Assembly: GCA_013399115.1 (NCBI GenBank)
Contig: VXAA01001946.1
Location: 582,430 to 646,429 of the forward strand
Source: Anseranas semipalmata
Taxonomy: Eukaryota; Chordata; Aves; Anseriformes; Anseranatidae
DNA length: 64,000 bases
Direction of reading: 5' to 3'
This document shows positions 27,381-40,689 of this stretch, one piece after another; within the stretch, counting starts at the first letter, position 1; every line of letters starts with the position of its first letter. Position numbers and translations under genes: made by a program. The notes under the pieces are model-generated. The model worked only from the letters and a program-made list of their open reading frames with translations. It did no database searches and had not been told where the DNA came from.

Positions 27381-28290
27381 ATCATTTTAGAATCCTAGAA
27401 TGGATGAGGCAGAGGTCATGTGCCTCCCAGCCCTGCTCCAGCAGGGCCACCCAGAGCTGCTGCCCAGGCCCATGGCCAGGCGGCTTTTGGAGATCTCCGA
27501 GGAGGAGACTCCACCGCCTCTGTGGGCAGCCTGTGCCAGGGCTCCGACACCCGCACAGCACAGCAGTGCTTCCTGATGCTCAGAGGGAACCTCCAGTTTG
27601 TGCCCACTGCCTCTGGTCCTGGCACTGCACATCACTGAGAAGAGCCTGGCTCTGTCGTCTTTGCTCCCTGCCTTCAGGTGTTTAGAGACATTGCTGAGAT
27701 CCCCCTGAGCCTTCTCTTCTCTGGCCTGAACAGTCCCAGCTCTCTCAGCCTTTCCTCACAGGAGAGATGCTGCAGTCCCTTCATCATCTTTGTGGCCCTT
27801 CTTTGGACTCTGTCCTGTATGTCCAGGTCTCTCCTGTACTGGGAAGCCCAGAACTGGACACAGAATTCCAGGTGTGGAGTCGTAGTAGTACTCACCAGTT
27901 CTGAGTAGAGGGGAAAGATCACCTCCCTCAACCTGCTGGCAGTACTTTGCCTGATTCAGCCCAGCATACCATTAGTCTTCTTTGCTGCAAGAGCACATTG
28001 TTGGCTCAAGTTCAAGTTGGAGTTCACTGGGACCCCCAGGTCCTTTTCTGCTAAGCTGCTTTTCATCTGAGTTGTCCCCAGCACGTGCTGGTGCCTGGGG
28101 TTTTTTCTCCCCAGGTGCAGGACTTTGCACTTCCCCTTGGTGAACTTCATGAGCCCGTTTCTCCAGCCTGTCAGTGTTCCTCTGCGTGGCAGTGTGACTC
28201 TCTGGCGTATCAACCATTCCCCCCAGTATTCATGTCATTTGCAAAGATGCTGAGGGTAAATTCTACCCCATTATCTGCCTGATGTATTCC
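27381..28290 (-). mobile_element. CR1-type LINE fragment (antisense, degenerate)
   Basis: Read on the minus strand this is the 3' part of a CR1 retrotransposon ORF2 and its tail. Fragments include the linker KGKCKVLHLGRKNPRHQHVLG near 28100-28140, a stretch like KDLGVPVNSNLNLSQQC, and further on [18 protein letters not shown] and [11 protein letters not shown] at 27690-27860. These are typical of the C-terminal end of avian CR1 reverse transcriptase. The frames are interrupted several times, so the copy is dead. The low-coordinate end, around TTTTAGAATCCTAGAATGG, resembles the CR1 terminal repeat of ATTCTA units. The endonuclease and catalytic RT core are absent, which is the usual 5' truncation. 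Confidence 0.88.
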
Positions 28291-28745
28291 CTCTATTGCA
28301 GCACTCCACTCATGGGAGCTGTCTCACCACATCTCTGTGATCCCATCAGATTTCTTCCACCTGTGTTGCTGAGGAGGGAGAGTGAGAAGAGCGCTTGATT
28401 GGCACCTGGCAGCCAGCCAAGGTTAACCCACCAGAGCGCTTAACTTATTTTGGAGATGCAAGCCCGTAGGTGGGGCAGGAGCTTTCATCTTGGTGCCAGA
28501 AGTCACCAGCTTCCATCCCTCCCCTTCTCCAGAGGTTATGCTGACCTTAACAGTGCGGGTGGACACTGCCTTCTCTACTGCTTGTGGCATCTGAGGCTAT
28601 TCAAGCTGTTGTGTCTCAGAGAAGATCCTGTCTATCTCCCTTTCATCTCTGATGCTGTACAGCCTGCTCACTTCCATCCATAAATTCTCCACTTGACAGC
28701 ACAGCTCTTCCAAGACAGCACACCTCCTGCAGAAGGTAGTATCAT
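28291..28745. repeat. GC-richer repeat-like segment between two CR1 copies, family unassigned
   Basis: This stretch is clearly richer in G and C than the surrounding intron and reads like interspersed-repeat sequence, including the phrase CACCTGGCAGCCAGCCAAGG at about 28405. It may be a rearranged upstream part of the neighbouring CR1 copy or a different element. A 77-codon plus-strand open frame at 28450-28683 has no recognisable domain and is probably fortuitous. I cannot name the family from the sequence alone. Confidence 0.35.
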
Positions 28746-28944
28746 GCCAGGTGGCGGGGGCTGTGAAGAAAGGCTATACAGCTTGCTTTGATTCTTAGAG
28801 GTGAATTAAATTGGTCAGGACTTTCTGATCTGCTTAGATCTCCATTTCAATGTGTAATATAAACATTTCCCACAGTGAATTTCTACTGAATTAGTATAGT
28901 CATGTTAGCATAGTGTATTTGCTCTGGCAACAGAGGAGGCTGAC

Positions 28945-29564
28945 AGTGTCCTGGGCTGTATAAACAGGGGTATAGCCAGTAGATTGAGGGAAGTGATTAT
29001 CTCCTTTTACTTAGGACTTGTTAAATCACATCTAAGGTATTTGGTTTAGTCTGGGGCCCTCCAGTACAAGAAAGATGTTGATCAACTGGAGGAGATTCAG
29101 CAGAGGGCCCCCAGGATGGTTACATGCTAGAGCACATGCTGTGTAAGAAGAGGATGAGAGAACTGCAGTTCTTCAGCCTGGAGAAGAAAAGTCTCAAGTA
29201 TGACCTAATGGCAGCCTTTCAACGCCTATGAGGAGGTTATCAGGAAGAAGGAGCCGGTCTCTTCACAGATATTCGTGGTGGGAGGATACAAGGAAATGCA
29301 CGTAAACAGGAACAAGAGAGGTTTGAATTGGTTACGAGGAAAAACTGTCCTCATGAGAATGGTTCAGCACTGGAACAGGCTGCCTGGAGTGGCTGCACAG
29401 TCTCCATCCTTGGTGGTTTTCAAAGAAAATCATAGAATCTTAGAAAAATGGCTGGATCTAGCCCAGAGGCACTGGGTTTGATCTCATGGCTATCCCAGCT
29501 TTGGGCGGAGTATGGACTAGAGACCTCTGGAGGTCCCTTCCAACCTGAATTTTCTGATTCTATG
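28945..29564 (+). mobile_element. CR1-type LINE 3' fragment (sense, degenerate)
   Basis: The plus strand follows the CR1 3' coding end. It begins near GTCCTGGGCTGTATAAACAG, continues through a damaged equivalent of the valine/proline-rich stretch and CTTCAGCCTGGAGAAGA at about 29171, and reaches the NRLPGVAAQSPSLVVFK motif at about 29373. It then runs into GGTCCCTTCCAACCTGAA and the terminal GATTCTATG at about 29556. Many small indels break the frame, so this is an old inactive copy. It lies in the opposite orientation to the CR1 fragment about 650 bases to its left. Confidence 0.85.
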
Positions 29565-32500
29565 CCCCCATAATTTCCATCCAAAATAATAGCATCATTA
29601 CCATCTTCTCCCATTCCTGGTTCTTTTTAGAACCTGCACAGTCTTGATGGTTGCTCACACCTGCTAATTAAATCATTCCAATCATTTCATTGTTGGTCTT
29701 TTTTTTTTTTTTTTTTTTTCCATACTGCTACAGAGTTTGAGAATTATATATTTTTTTTTCTTCATTCCCTTTCCACAGTAAAGAAAGGTTTGCTTGCACC
29801 AGGAGGATCTGTTCAAATCAAAGGACAATAGCTGGATTGGGATAGCTTTCCTGGAAGGCACTTTGAATACAGAAGAACATCTTAATTCCATAAAGGAAGC
29901 ATAATTATATTTGTATGATATACATAGCATGAAGAGTGTATTTAAATACTCAACTTCCACAGACAGTTGCTTTTTATTTTTTGCAGTTGATACACATTGT
30001 CTAAAAAAACTTCAAAGTTGTTTCTTACATTTAAATTGGATAATTCAATGTTGCGCAGGCATGCAAATCTTTAAAATGTCTGTACGCTGTCAGGTGTCAT
30101 ACCTATTGCCACTCTGTCACTTCAGGGAGGGAATTGGTCTAGCTGCCACTTTCTACTTACAGTTTTTCTTCTGTCTCTGTAGCGAAGAGAATGCTCTGGC
30201 AGCCTTTTTGGTTTTTAGATCAAAGTATTGTTTAACCTAAACAGAAGGGAGGAAGTATTTTAAGGCTATTTAAAATAACAAGCAGGCTTATGTGAGCACT
30301 TGTATAACCTAAAGGGTTGCCATCCCTTCTGTTAAGTTTTTAGGCACATTTCCATTTTCCAATCACTGCTAATCTCTCAGGTCAACTGATTGTTCTTTTG
30401 CAGTTGTTCTCATGTGGGTGAGTGTGTGTGTTTGAGCTAGTGTTTTTCTGAGCTCACAAGTGTAGACTTTTTCCTAGTCCAGCTGTCTCAGTTCACATTT
30501 AAAAGTGAATTGGCAAAATGAACCACCTCTGATTACTGGTGGAGGGATATTCCTGAATCACTGCTCCTTGCCTTGCTGATTTTTCCGGAAGAATGCTATT
30601 AAGTGGAGGGAGTACCCAGGCATTGGGGAAATGACTACGTTGCTGTGAAAAGCTCTCTAGCTGGAGTCCTCCTGATGAGTCAGCAACATGTATTGTGTGC
30701 CCAGGCTTATCTGATGCATTGGGGAACTGGACTGTAAGTGTTAAACCATTTTTGGGGTCCAGAAAGCAAAGCCAGTTGATAGGGGAGATGCGTGTAAGGA
30801 GCTTCCAGATTTCCCCTGAGCTTGCAGTTGGTGACATGTTGGGCATTGTCATTTCTGTGCTGATTATCTGACTGCAAGGTGCAGTATATTCATAAAAAAC
30901 AGTACACATCCCAACATTTAATCTAACATAGTAAGTAACTAGGTCAGACTTATCGCACTGTAACTATGCATCTACTTCAGTATCCTTGCTCAGTTCAGTT
31001 TCTTAGAGTTAAAAAGCTGCAACAATTTCTGTAAAGCAAAAGCACTGAAAGGAAAAAAATAAATTCAGCAGAGTATCTTCATGGAACATGGTTATAGCTT
31101 AAAAATGAAATGCAGCCTTGTGCAAAGAGTCTGAACAAATTTCCCTATTACTTCCAGATACCTTCAGTGCTTTGTCATGTACAGCAACATAGAAGAAGTT
31201 TGGACTATATTTGAATATAAAAAGTTTGGATTCTACTGAACTTCTAATCCTAGTGGACTGTTGTTCAGGGGAAAGGACTTGTTAGGGATCATGCTGTACG
31301 TGTCTGTATTTACCTAATGAATTTCTTGAAAATATCTACCATTCCTCTTTTGCTTCTGTGATCTCTGAGAAAACATTGCAATTTCTATAGAGAGGCAGTT
31401 CTGTTTGTCAGAGATGATCCTGCACAGTAAGATTTACTGGGAAGTAGAAGTTTCATGCATGGAAAGAGATTAGTCTGAGATAATTATTTATGAATATTGG
31501 TATCTCTTCTACCACTGGTTTTCAGAAATTTATTTTAATGACAGTTAACTGTGTCAACTGGATCAAGTGAACTGGAAGTAAAAAATGGCAATATGCATAC
31601 TTATGTAAATTTAAGCACCTATGAATATCCTCACCCAGTTCAGGCTATTTTTATATTTATGGTCGGTATTTTATTTTTTATTTTTTTGCTCCTGGGCAAA
31701 ACAGTTAACCCTTCCATCACAAAAGCATATGTGAAAGCTAGTTTTTTCGAATTCATTTTATAATCCTTATTAGGAAGCTACATTTTTAGATCGAATTGCT
31801 ATGCTCTAATTCCCAATTGAATTTTGTTCTTAGTAGGATACCGTAACATATATATATATACACACATGCATATGCATGTGTATATATATATGTTAACTAG
31901 TATAGATAAAGTGACAAAATCTTAAAATACCTGAAGTTAAATGAGATGAATTTCACCTTCTGGGGAGTGATAAGGACAGCAATCCTTCTTTTTCTTTGGG
32001 CTGAGAAGGTGTGTGTTGTCTGGAGGATCTTTGAGAACCCTCCATTGCCTTTCCAAAAACAGTAAGCAGTTTTTAGCTCTCTCTGTAATACATTCGGTTT
32101 ATTTCTGATGGGTTAAATAGTGATCATTTTTGTTGTTGTTGTTCAGATAAGCCGTTAAACATATGCAGGAAAAGTAGGTAAAAGACTGTTACCTTTCTGC
32201 ATTGCATTTCTCAAAAACCTTGTCTTTCATGAAGCAGAACCCTTCACATACCTGATTCTGCTATGACAAAAATCAGTAGTCATTAGTGAGCTCATAAATT
32301 ATTGTTCCTTTTTAGATGTTCTCTTAACTAGTAGAAAGCAGATGGTGTTGCTTTACTCTCAAGAAAATTAGCATCACTCTCATTATACCTATTTCTGCTT
32401 CAAGGAAAATGTCTTTCCTTTTACATAGGCAGACTTCAGAAGAACATAAGTAACTGACAGTACACGTTATACTGGAACTGTGAGTTCAGGCATACTAGGT

Positions 32501-35500
32501 GTGCATTAAAAAGACAATGGAATAGATTAGTTTGAGGGTATAATACATACCAAAATTGTTCTATACGGATATCAGAATATTAAATAAAAGGAAAAGGCTT
32601 CATAAAGCCTCATATAATCCCTCTTGGCATGCGTATGTGAGTAGGTATTCAGGTTTTTTCCTTTAAGTATGCTGATATGATTAAATTTAACTTGACACAA
32701 GTGATGTACTATACCATGTGATTGTAATATTTAAAAGAAAAAGCACTTTTCTGATTGAATACCTACTAGCTATCAATTTCTGTGTAGCAATATCTAATCT
32801 GAATTTCTTTTGCAGCTAGAAGCTGCCTGAATACTAACACATCTGCTGTATTCTCCATCTCGCTAGTTGCATGCTCAGCAAATGCTGAACTGTTTCAATA
32901 TTTTTTGATATCTTATTTAATCTAGTGTTCTGGCACTCTAGTATAAAAGATAGTTCATTTCACATGGATTAAAAGCAATTTTAAGGCTATATCTCTTCTC
33001 TCCCAAAATAGTCTATGCAGATGCTTATTTTTGCTGTGCCTAGGGTTTGGATGCTGTTCCTGTTAAGCATGCTGCTGCACTGTATAATCAAAAATGCTGT
33101 TGGATGCTGTTGCTGTAAATTAGCTGTGTGCTTTTGGTAAATATGCCAAAGATTTTCTAAGTGTTGTTTCTGTTTTGGAAAAACCTTTCCTTCTACCACC
33201 TTCCCTTCCTTACACACAGAGGCACAGAAACAAACTTTAAACTGAGAGAGAAGATCATTTGTGTCCATTCCCGCAATCTGTATTATTTTGAAGTAACATA
33301 TTATCCAAAGCAACTGTTTTTAAGCTTATCAGGGTTAAACACCTGTGGCATATGGTAAAGGACAGTTTTGTAGCAAGATTTACCATCCTGTGTATACATA
33401 TATATATATTGTGAAGAAGGGCTAGTCTGAAAAACGTATCTCTAGAGAAGATGTTCAGGGAGAAGCATTATAGTTCTGCAGATTTAAGAGTGGTTTTAGT
33501 CCCTGCCCTAGAGATGGGGAAATTAAAATACACAGACAAATTAGCCATTCCTTCCACACCAACAGAAGCTTTTTAGAGATTTAACAAAGTAGAACTTACT
33601 AATTGATATAATCAGGGACAGTCGTTCCAATGCTGTAGGAACCATTAAATGATTTTGTTCATTTTTGGCATAACTGCAGATTCATTGTAGCTCTCTCTTA
33701 ATAGATTCTTGTTTATTTTCAGGCAGTTGTGGCATTCAGAACAGAAATAGGTTCTGTATTGCATAGGCAAATTTTATTGCCATTGTCATCTCATCATTGA
33801 GAAGAACTTTACCTTTCTTCAGTACTGTGGTTTAATTTGCTAACAGCAAGCACTGTTGAAGTAAACAGTTACTTGTTAATGCTATAACAACATCTTAACA
33901 TCAACATTAACTGAAGTACACAAATGATCTCGGTGATAAACAAGCATAGTAAAGTATAGCTGAGGCAGGAAGCCAGTCTCTATTCCCTGTGCCCAATGAT
34001 ATTTTGATAGTCATTTTAATCTTAGACGTAAATAACAGTGGAGATGATGTTCCATCATTTCATTTCAGTGCCAAAAAATGAATGCTGCCTTAACTGTGTT
34101 AAGATAGCATTGCTCTGTTTGTTGGTCCTTGCAGCTCAGGTCATCTGTTTTCCATTATAAATACCACAGAGATGGAAATGTTATAATTAAACATAAATGG
34201 GAAATGGGCTTTATCTGAAAGCAATCATAATAGTTAATTTCTAGATTCTTTATATTTTTAGAGTTTTTTTGAAATTTAAAGAAGGGAAACAACAGAGTGG
34301 TGAATTTTTTATCTATAAAACTATATTCAGCTCTGTTCTTCATTTTAATCAAACATTTATGGAAGGAAAAATCACAATTCTTTTCTCTTGGAACTAATAG
34401 ATATGATTTGTGGATAAATTCAATTCATAAATATTCTGCCAAATTTGTTCAAACATTGGGTGCAGACATATAAAAACAAAAATTCCACCTGCTGAAAAAT
34501 TATAGGTACTTTGCAGAACATGTGCAATTTCCAGATACATTTGGATGTTATTGCATGGCATCTCCATGAACAATATGCAGATGAGTTTCTTTTAGGGGAA
34601 TGAAAAGGAGATAATAGATGTTCATTTGCAATTTAAAAGTTGGATAGTCTATAAATGATCTGCTTCTAAGGGCAAACAACAGGGTACTTACTATTTAACA
34701 TAGATTACATGTCTGTATTTATGTTTTTAAGACCTTCGTGGGTGATCCTCAGGGTTTCCTAACATTTGTCATTGTTTTTATGGAGCTTGCTAAGTTAATC
34801 AAACTCCTAAATGTATCTGGTTTAAACAAAGTGAACTGAAACAAAACAAATCCCACTAGGTCAGTGGGGACAGTGGTACAGTAATTATTATTGCTTACCC
34901 TGGCTGGTTCAAGTGAACTGGCCTGGAAAGCAGCCCTATATATGTTGATGTTTGCTAACAAGTAGCTAGGAGGTATGATCTTCTTCAGTCAGTTTTGCTA
35001 TTTAAGACAACTTATGATGACATTACATTCTCATTTCCCTTACTAACTGACTAAGCTCCTTGTTTTATTTCAGTAAAGTCAAGTAATGATCCTGCCATTT
35101 GTGATACTGAAACTTGGACCTATAATGGATGAACTGTGGTTACTGTGGTAATGCCTTAGAAAATGATTCAGCATGAGGGACTGTGAAGGAAAATGTCTCC
35201 ATTCTTTTCTGAGGCTAAATTACAGCTCATCAGTGAAAGATTGTGTCCCTGGTTAAAAGAGGTCATTCAAAGTATTCAGTTCAAAAAGGTGGCATGCCAG
35301 TTTGCACTCAAATAACTGCTGTTGCCCTTCAGTTTTCTTGTGTAACAGTGCTCTGTCCCTTTAGCCTTGTTTTTCTAGAAATCTTAATACCTAGGGCAAG
35401 TAGCATTTTGATGCAGTAACTTTGGTGGTGCTTCTGTGAAGCAGATGAAGGCCTGCTAGGCTGAAAAATAAAACCACTGCACTTATTTGCAGTTCTGGTT

Positions 35501-37480
35501 TCCTGGTTTTCTGCATGTAATACTTGTGAAGCACATCACTCACACTGCCTACGATTTTTTTTTTTTAACATAAGATCATTTATTTGTACATGAAAAAGAA
35601 CTAATTACGTACACATGAAACTGTGATATGGTTTGTCCAGAGCAAATCACCTTCAAAGATGTTGTCTCTGTATGTGACTGGAGGTTCACCACTTTCTGTA
35701 GCTAATAAAGTTGGCAAATACATTGCTATATTTTGTGGCATGTTCATTAGGAAACCAACTGAACAAGCCAGTTCATTTAATATAATCGAGATGAGGCAGT
35801 ATCTGTAAATTGGGAATGACTTTGTGTAACTATTGACCTCAGCTTGTTTAAATTGACTGATTTATATGCTTTAAAAAAACACAGTTGTATCCTATCCCAA
35901 TCCCCTGAGAAATGTAGTTAGCTATTTTTGTAAGTAAATTGTGATTGAAATGTTGAAGTCTACTTAGAGCAAAATCTTAAATGAATTATTTCAGCTATGT
36001 TACAAGATTTTCTCAGATTTCTAGAAATTCTCTGTCTCCAGTAAGACCCATACACCTGTAACGGGATTTAATTGCTGTTCATTTAACCTCTCCACACTAT
36101 CATCTTTTGGAGTGTTCAATCCTTGACAAATCAGGTGGCATTTAGAGAAATATTATGACTCAAATTCTGGAAATATTTATGCTTCTACATAAGTTACAAA
36201 GTAGGAATAGTCTCAGTAGAGCCGAGAAGAGAGGCTTACAAAGCATGATACAGGGCTGTACCACGACCAGTAGTAGCCCTGCCACATAAGCATGGTATGT
36301 CACCTGGGATAGTATTTCTGGCTTCTCAGAAGAGCCAACACATCCTAGCAAATAGTCTTGCTAACTCACCTCTGCTGCTTTCACTACCTGAACTAAAAAT
36401 TATTTTTTTTTCTGTCTGTAGTTATAAAAGAAGGCCCAACAGTTCCCAATTTTGGATTGCTTTGAAGACTTGCAGGCTACGTGGTTGCAGTGCATGTTTC
36501 TTTCTTCTCACAGACCACTTCAGCTCTGGTAGCGCTGAGCTGTGTGTTAGGTAGATGACAGGAACAGGTGGATGTTTTTACCATTTCCTGTAGAGGCCTG
36601 TAATTTACCACTTGCTATATGTTGCTCTAAGTCTTACAAATTGGAGACTTTAAGATTATTAAGAAATGGTTTCTCAGGACAGAATCTTTTATGTCAGTGC
36701 GGTATAATATATTTCTGCTGCTTTGTCCTTTTTCTCCACTTTTCATTGATTGTTTCTTCAGTGCATTAACCTCTCACTTCTCATGTTGCAATTGCTTGTG
36801 AACTGGTTTGGGAACTGTTGCAGCTTTAAAAATCCCATATGGTCAATCAGTATTCATTTAAAATAATAATAAAAAGTCTTATGCAACCACTTGTTTTAGA
36901 TATTGAAAAATAAGAAGAGACATAGTAGCTTTACTGCAGTTCAACTTTAGGAGGTGACAGAGATTTTCAGTATATTAATATATCAAAAAAAAAATTCATT
37001 TCAGTAGAAAAATTGCAGATAAAATTAGAAAGCTTACATGCCAGTAGTAGTTATTGTTCTACAGATGATGCAGAAAACAAACAAAAAAAAAATCTACTTT
37101 TATGGAGATAGAATTGTCAAGGCAGTGGTGTTCTAAATATGATGAAAACGGTGATATTTGGCAGATAATTAAGACATGTCATAGTTCACAACATTTATTT
37201 GCATTGTTTGTGAAACTATTCTTGTCTTGAATGCGCTACAGTGATTGCCACCTTTATGCTGCTCTGGCTGTGGATTAAACAAATTTAAATGCATTTTTCT
37301 AAGAAAGTTTTCAAAATCCATCTGAAAGAATTTAGATAGGGTTTCTTGAGGAGAAGAAGCAGACTAGAAGTTGTGAACTTTTCTCTTCCTTGGTGGTAAA
37401 TCCTTTATGAGGAAAGTCATGAAGTAAGATTAGAAATATAAAGTTCATTTTGAATATATTGTGCTACTGTTGAAACCACA
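29565..37480 (+). other. Intronic sequence, no gene seen
   Basis: A poly-T run lies at about 29698-29719, and the TA/CA palindrome is at 31843. A 136-codon minus-strand frame at 30499-30909 is the longest here and matches nothing I know. The rest is AT-rich sequence without visible function. Confidence 0.7.
31843..31896. repeat. Near-palindromic (TA)n(CA)n tract
   Basis: GTAACATATATATATATACA runs into CACATGCATATGCATGTG and then TATATATATATGTTAAC. The two halves are close reverse complements about the centre near 31871. It could form a cruciform or a long hairpin in RNA. Confidence 0.9.
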
Positions 37481-38510
37481 TGGAATCAGAATAATGTAGG
37501 CTGGAGTGGGACTTCAGAGGCCATCTAATCCCAACTTCCTCTTTAAATCAGGGCTAACTACACAATTATATCAGGTTGCTCAGGGGCTTGTCCTGTTGAA
37601 TCTCCAAAGTCTCCAAGATTCCACTACCTCTCTGAATGGCATGTTCCTGTGCTTAACTACCTTCATACTCACTTTTTTATTCCTTATAGCCAAACAGAAT
37701 TTCTGTTTCTGCAACTTTTGACCACCGCTGCTGCTTCTTTCACTCTGCGCCTCTGAGAAAAGTCCAGTTCTCTCTTTCTCTCTATCCATTAGGTCAGAGA
37801 AGATACAAGCAAGTTGTCTGTTAGCCTTCTCTTCTGCAGGCTAAGCTAAACCAGCTCCCTCAGCCTCCCCTCATGCCAGGGCCTCCAGCCCTCCAACTTT
37901 TTGCAACCTACCACTGCACTCTCCAGTTTGCAAATGTATCTTCTGTCCTGGGGGGCTCCAGACTGGACACAGTTTTCCAGATGCTGCTTCAAAAGTGCTG
38001 TGCAGAGAAGAATAATCTTTTCCCTCAGTCCTCTGACTATCTTTTTGTTAATGCAGCCCGCTATGCAGTTAGCCTTTATTGGCTTAAAGACAGACTGCTG
38101 ATTCATGCTTAACTTGTCGTCCACCAGGACTCCAGCAGATCCTTTTCTGCAGAGCTGCTCCCTCGCCAGTCAGTCCACAGCCTGTACTAATGCAGGGGGT
38201 TATTCTGTCCCAGGAGCAAGATTTTGATCAGGTTCTTCCCAGCCCATTTCTCTAACTTCTCAAGACCCCTATAGATGCCAGAACTGCCCTCAGGTGTATC
38301 AACTACTCCCCCTGTTGGATGTCACGAAGAACTTGCATTCTGGCACTTCATACAAGTCTTTTGCGAAGATGTTACCCAGTTGTGGACCTGGTCTTCATAC
38401 CCAAGGGATGGCACTCATAGCTCACTGCCAGTTAGACTTCTAAATATTGATTGCTGCTCTCTTTAAAGGCCAGCAGTCCAGGCAGCTTTTTATGCAGCTT
38501 GTATGTTGAC
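37481..38510 (-). mobile_element. Old CR1-type LINE fragment (antisense)
   Basis: The plus strand shows the reverse complement of a CR1 3' region. Landmarks are GGAATCAGAATAATGTAGG at the tail, GGACTTCAGAGGCCATCTA, a weathered NMPFREVVESWRLWRFN on the minus strand near 37620, and later CTCCAGACTGGACACAG at about 37959 and a cysteine-poor remnant of the RT C-terminus. It is more diverged from the other CR1 copies in the window and lacks any long continuous frame, so it is probably from an older subfamily. The right edge, near a poly-T run, is approximate. Confidence 0.78.
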
Positions 38511-40689
38511 AATCCAATCTTTTTTTTTTTTTTTTTTTTCTATCTGGGCACAAGGATGCTGCATCATCTTCTCCAGTATGCTCTAGTACAGGTGTAAAAT
38601 GAGACTTAGGTGGACTTCCCTGACCTGTAGGAAAGGAAGAGCTCCTTTTATAACTTTCTTTGAAATGTGTTAGGAATCATTTCTCATTGTGGAAATAAAT
38701 TTTAGATACACCTGCTGACTACTTCAGGTTCTCTTGCTATATGGGTCTTCAGGCAATTGTGGAGACAGGTGCTTCCAAAATGTGATGTAAAACCCTTTTA
38801 ATTTATTTAAAAGAGGAAAATACTGGTTGGTGGAATAGAAAGAAGGTTGAGCTGTAGTTGAAAAGACCTACATAAAATACCTAACAGAGTTGGAGAAAGT
38901 GGGAGACAGGCAGGAAACTTAAGTAAAAGATAGGTAGATTTGGGTGGTAATGTGAAAGCAAATACAAATTAACGTGGCCGAATCATGTCTATTTGGGACT
39001 TTGAAAATAGTGAGAGGAGGAATAGTCATGTAGGACAAGAAAGCTAGTGTAATAAATCACAGAGTCATAAAGGTAGTAGAAAGTTTGAGCAGTGACACTT
39101 GGAAAGAATGATGGTGCCAGAGGCAATGCTTCCTTCACATGTATCTCCACATCCATAATACTATGTGGTCTTGAATGTAGGCAGGAATTCAGACAAGGAC
39201 TTAGTTTTCAGTAAATTGTTTGCCGCCTTCGAAATATAAGTAAATATATTTAACCTTCCTACTTCATGGGTGTTGTGATGTTGCATTAGTCTGTTCCATG
39301 CTTCAGGCACTGACTCAAAATGAACATTTCATTTTCAGATGCATACACAGCAGTAGCAAGAACACAGACTTTTACTGGAGTATGGCATGTTATATGTGAA
39401 GAGAACCAAAAGTAGATGTTTCTCAGTAATGAGAGTAAAGAAATGGTACTTTCATGTTGAGGTAGTGAAGAAAATCTTTTTTGCTTCCTTACTATTGCCT
39501 TTTTGTTCTATACTCTCCGTATTTTGCATTTCTTTCTTATAAGGATACTCTTCCTTTGGAACAATATTGTTTTTTAAATGAAATCTGAATTTGTCTCTGT
39601 GATGAACCTTCCGAAAAAGAGAAGTGGCTGGAGAATTCATTTTGTGTGACTGCAGAAGTAAATGATCTGAGTCAAGTGGCCTGGTCAGATAATTAAGCTA
39701 CAACAGAGAAAGCTTGCAAAATCAGTCAGATGTGATTATTGGTCCGGTGTGGTTGGATGTCTGATTCCTTCTGAAAAATCTGAAGTGGCTGCTTTTATTA
39801 TCATTAACTGGGGAGTGCCAGCAACAGATCTGGAAGAATTACACTGCCACTTTAACAGAGATCTAATATATTTCAGTTGAAATATATGTTTAATGATGAA
39901 TTGACAGCTGTTTGTCTGCTGCCCTGCTCACGCTTCTAATCTTTATATTATAATTAAATTTATGTATTTTTTATATTTTATATATATTTGTTAATAATTT
40001 TTATATTAATATAATTTATAACCTAAATACTAAAATTTGTAAGAATAATTCCCATGTTAAGTGTCTGCCCTGTTTCTGAATTCTTGTCTGTAGGCAGCCA
40101 ATGACACAGTGGCAATAAAAGTGTATTCTTTGGGGCCGACTATATCTTCCTGTCTATATCTTCTTTTTTTTCTTTTTTTTTTTTTCATTATTATGTGATT
40201 TGATTGGAAGTTTAATAATTTTAAAACCACCTCCAAAGGAACTAGGAAAGCTCCTTTAACAGTGAAGTATTAACTTGCTTAAAGTGCCTCACAGAACTGA
40301 ACCTTGGAAGCATTTCTGAAATATTTCCCCTGGTAAGCAAGAGGGATGTCATGAAATGAAACAAAAAAGGAAACAATATTTCATTTGTATGGAAGCATAA
40401 AGTACATTTAATCTAAAACAGGCTGCTTCAATATTGATGGTTTACTTACGGAGTTCAGCAGTTTTAAAGTAGAAATCTTATTGGTATTAACTCTACCACA
40501 TGTAGGAAAGATTAATCGCACAAATACTTGCATGTTGTAACAATCAAAAAGCCAAAGCACTGGAAGTTCAGGGTTTTTTTGTAACTTTGAATACAGCCGT
40601 CTTAATTTTGAAACAAAAATGTTCTGCTTCCGGCAACTAACGTAGTAGCATTTCTAATGTTTTTTAAGCAGCTATTAATGTAGTCAAGC

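Noticed and set aside
27368..28217. Several overlapping open frames of 65-105 codons on both strands
   Set aside because: They are fragments and shadows of the degenerate antisense CR1 copy, not host genes.
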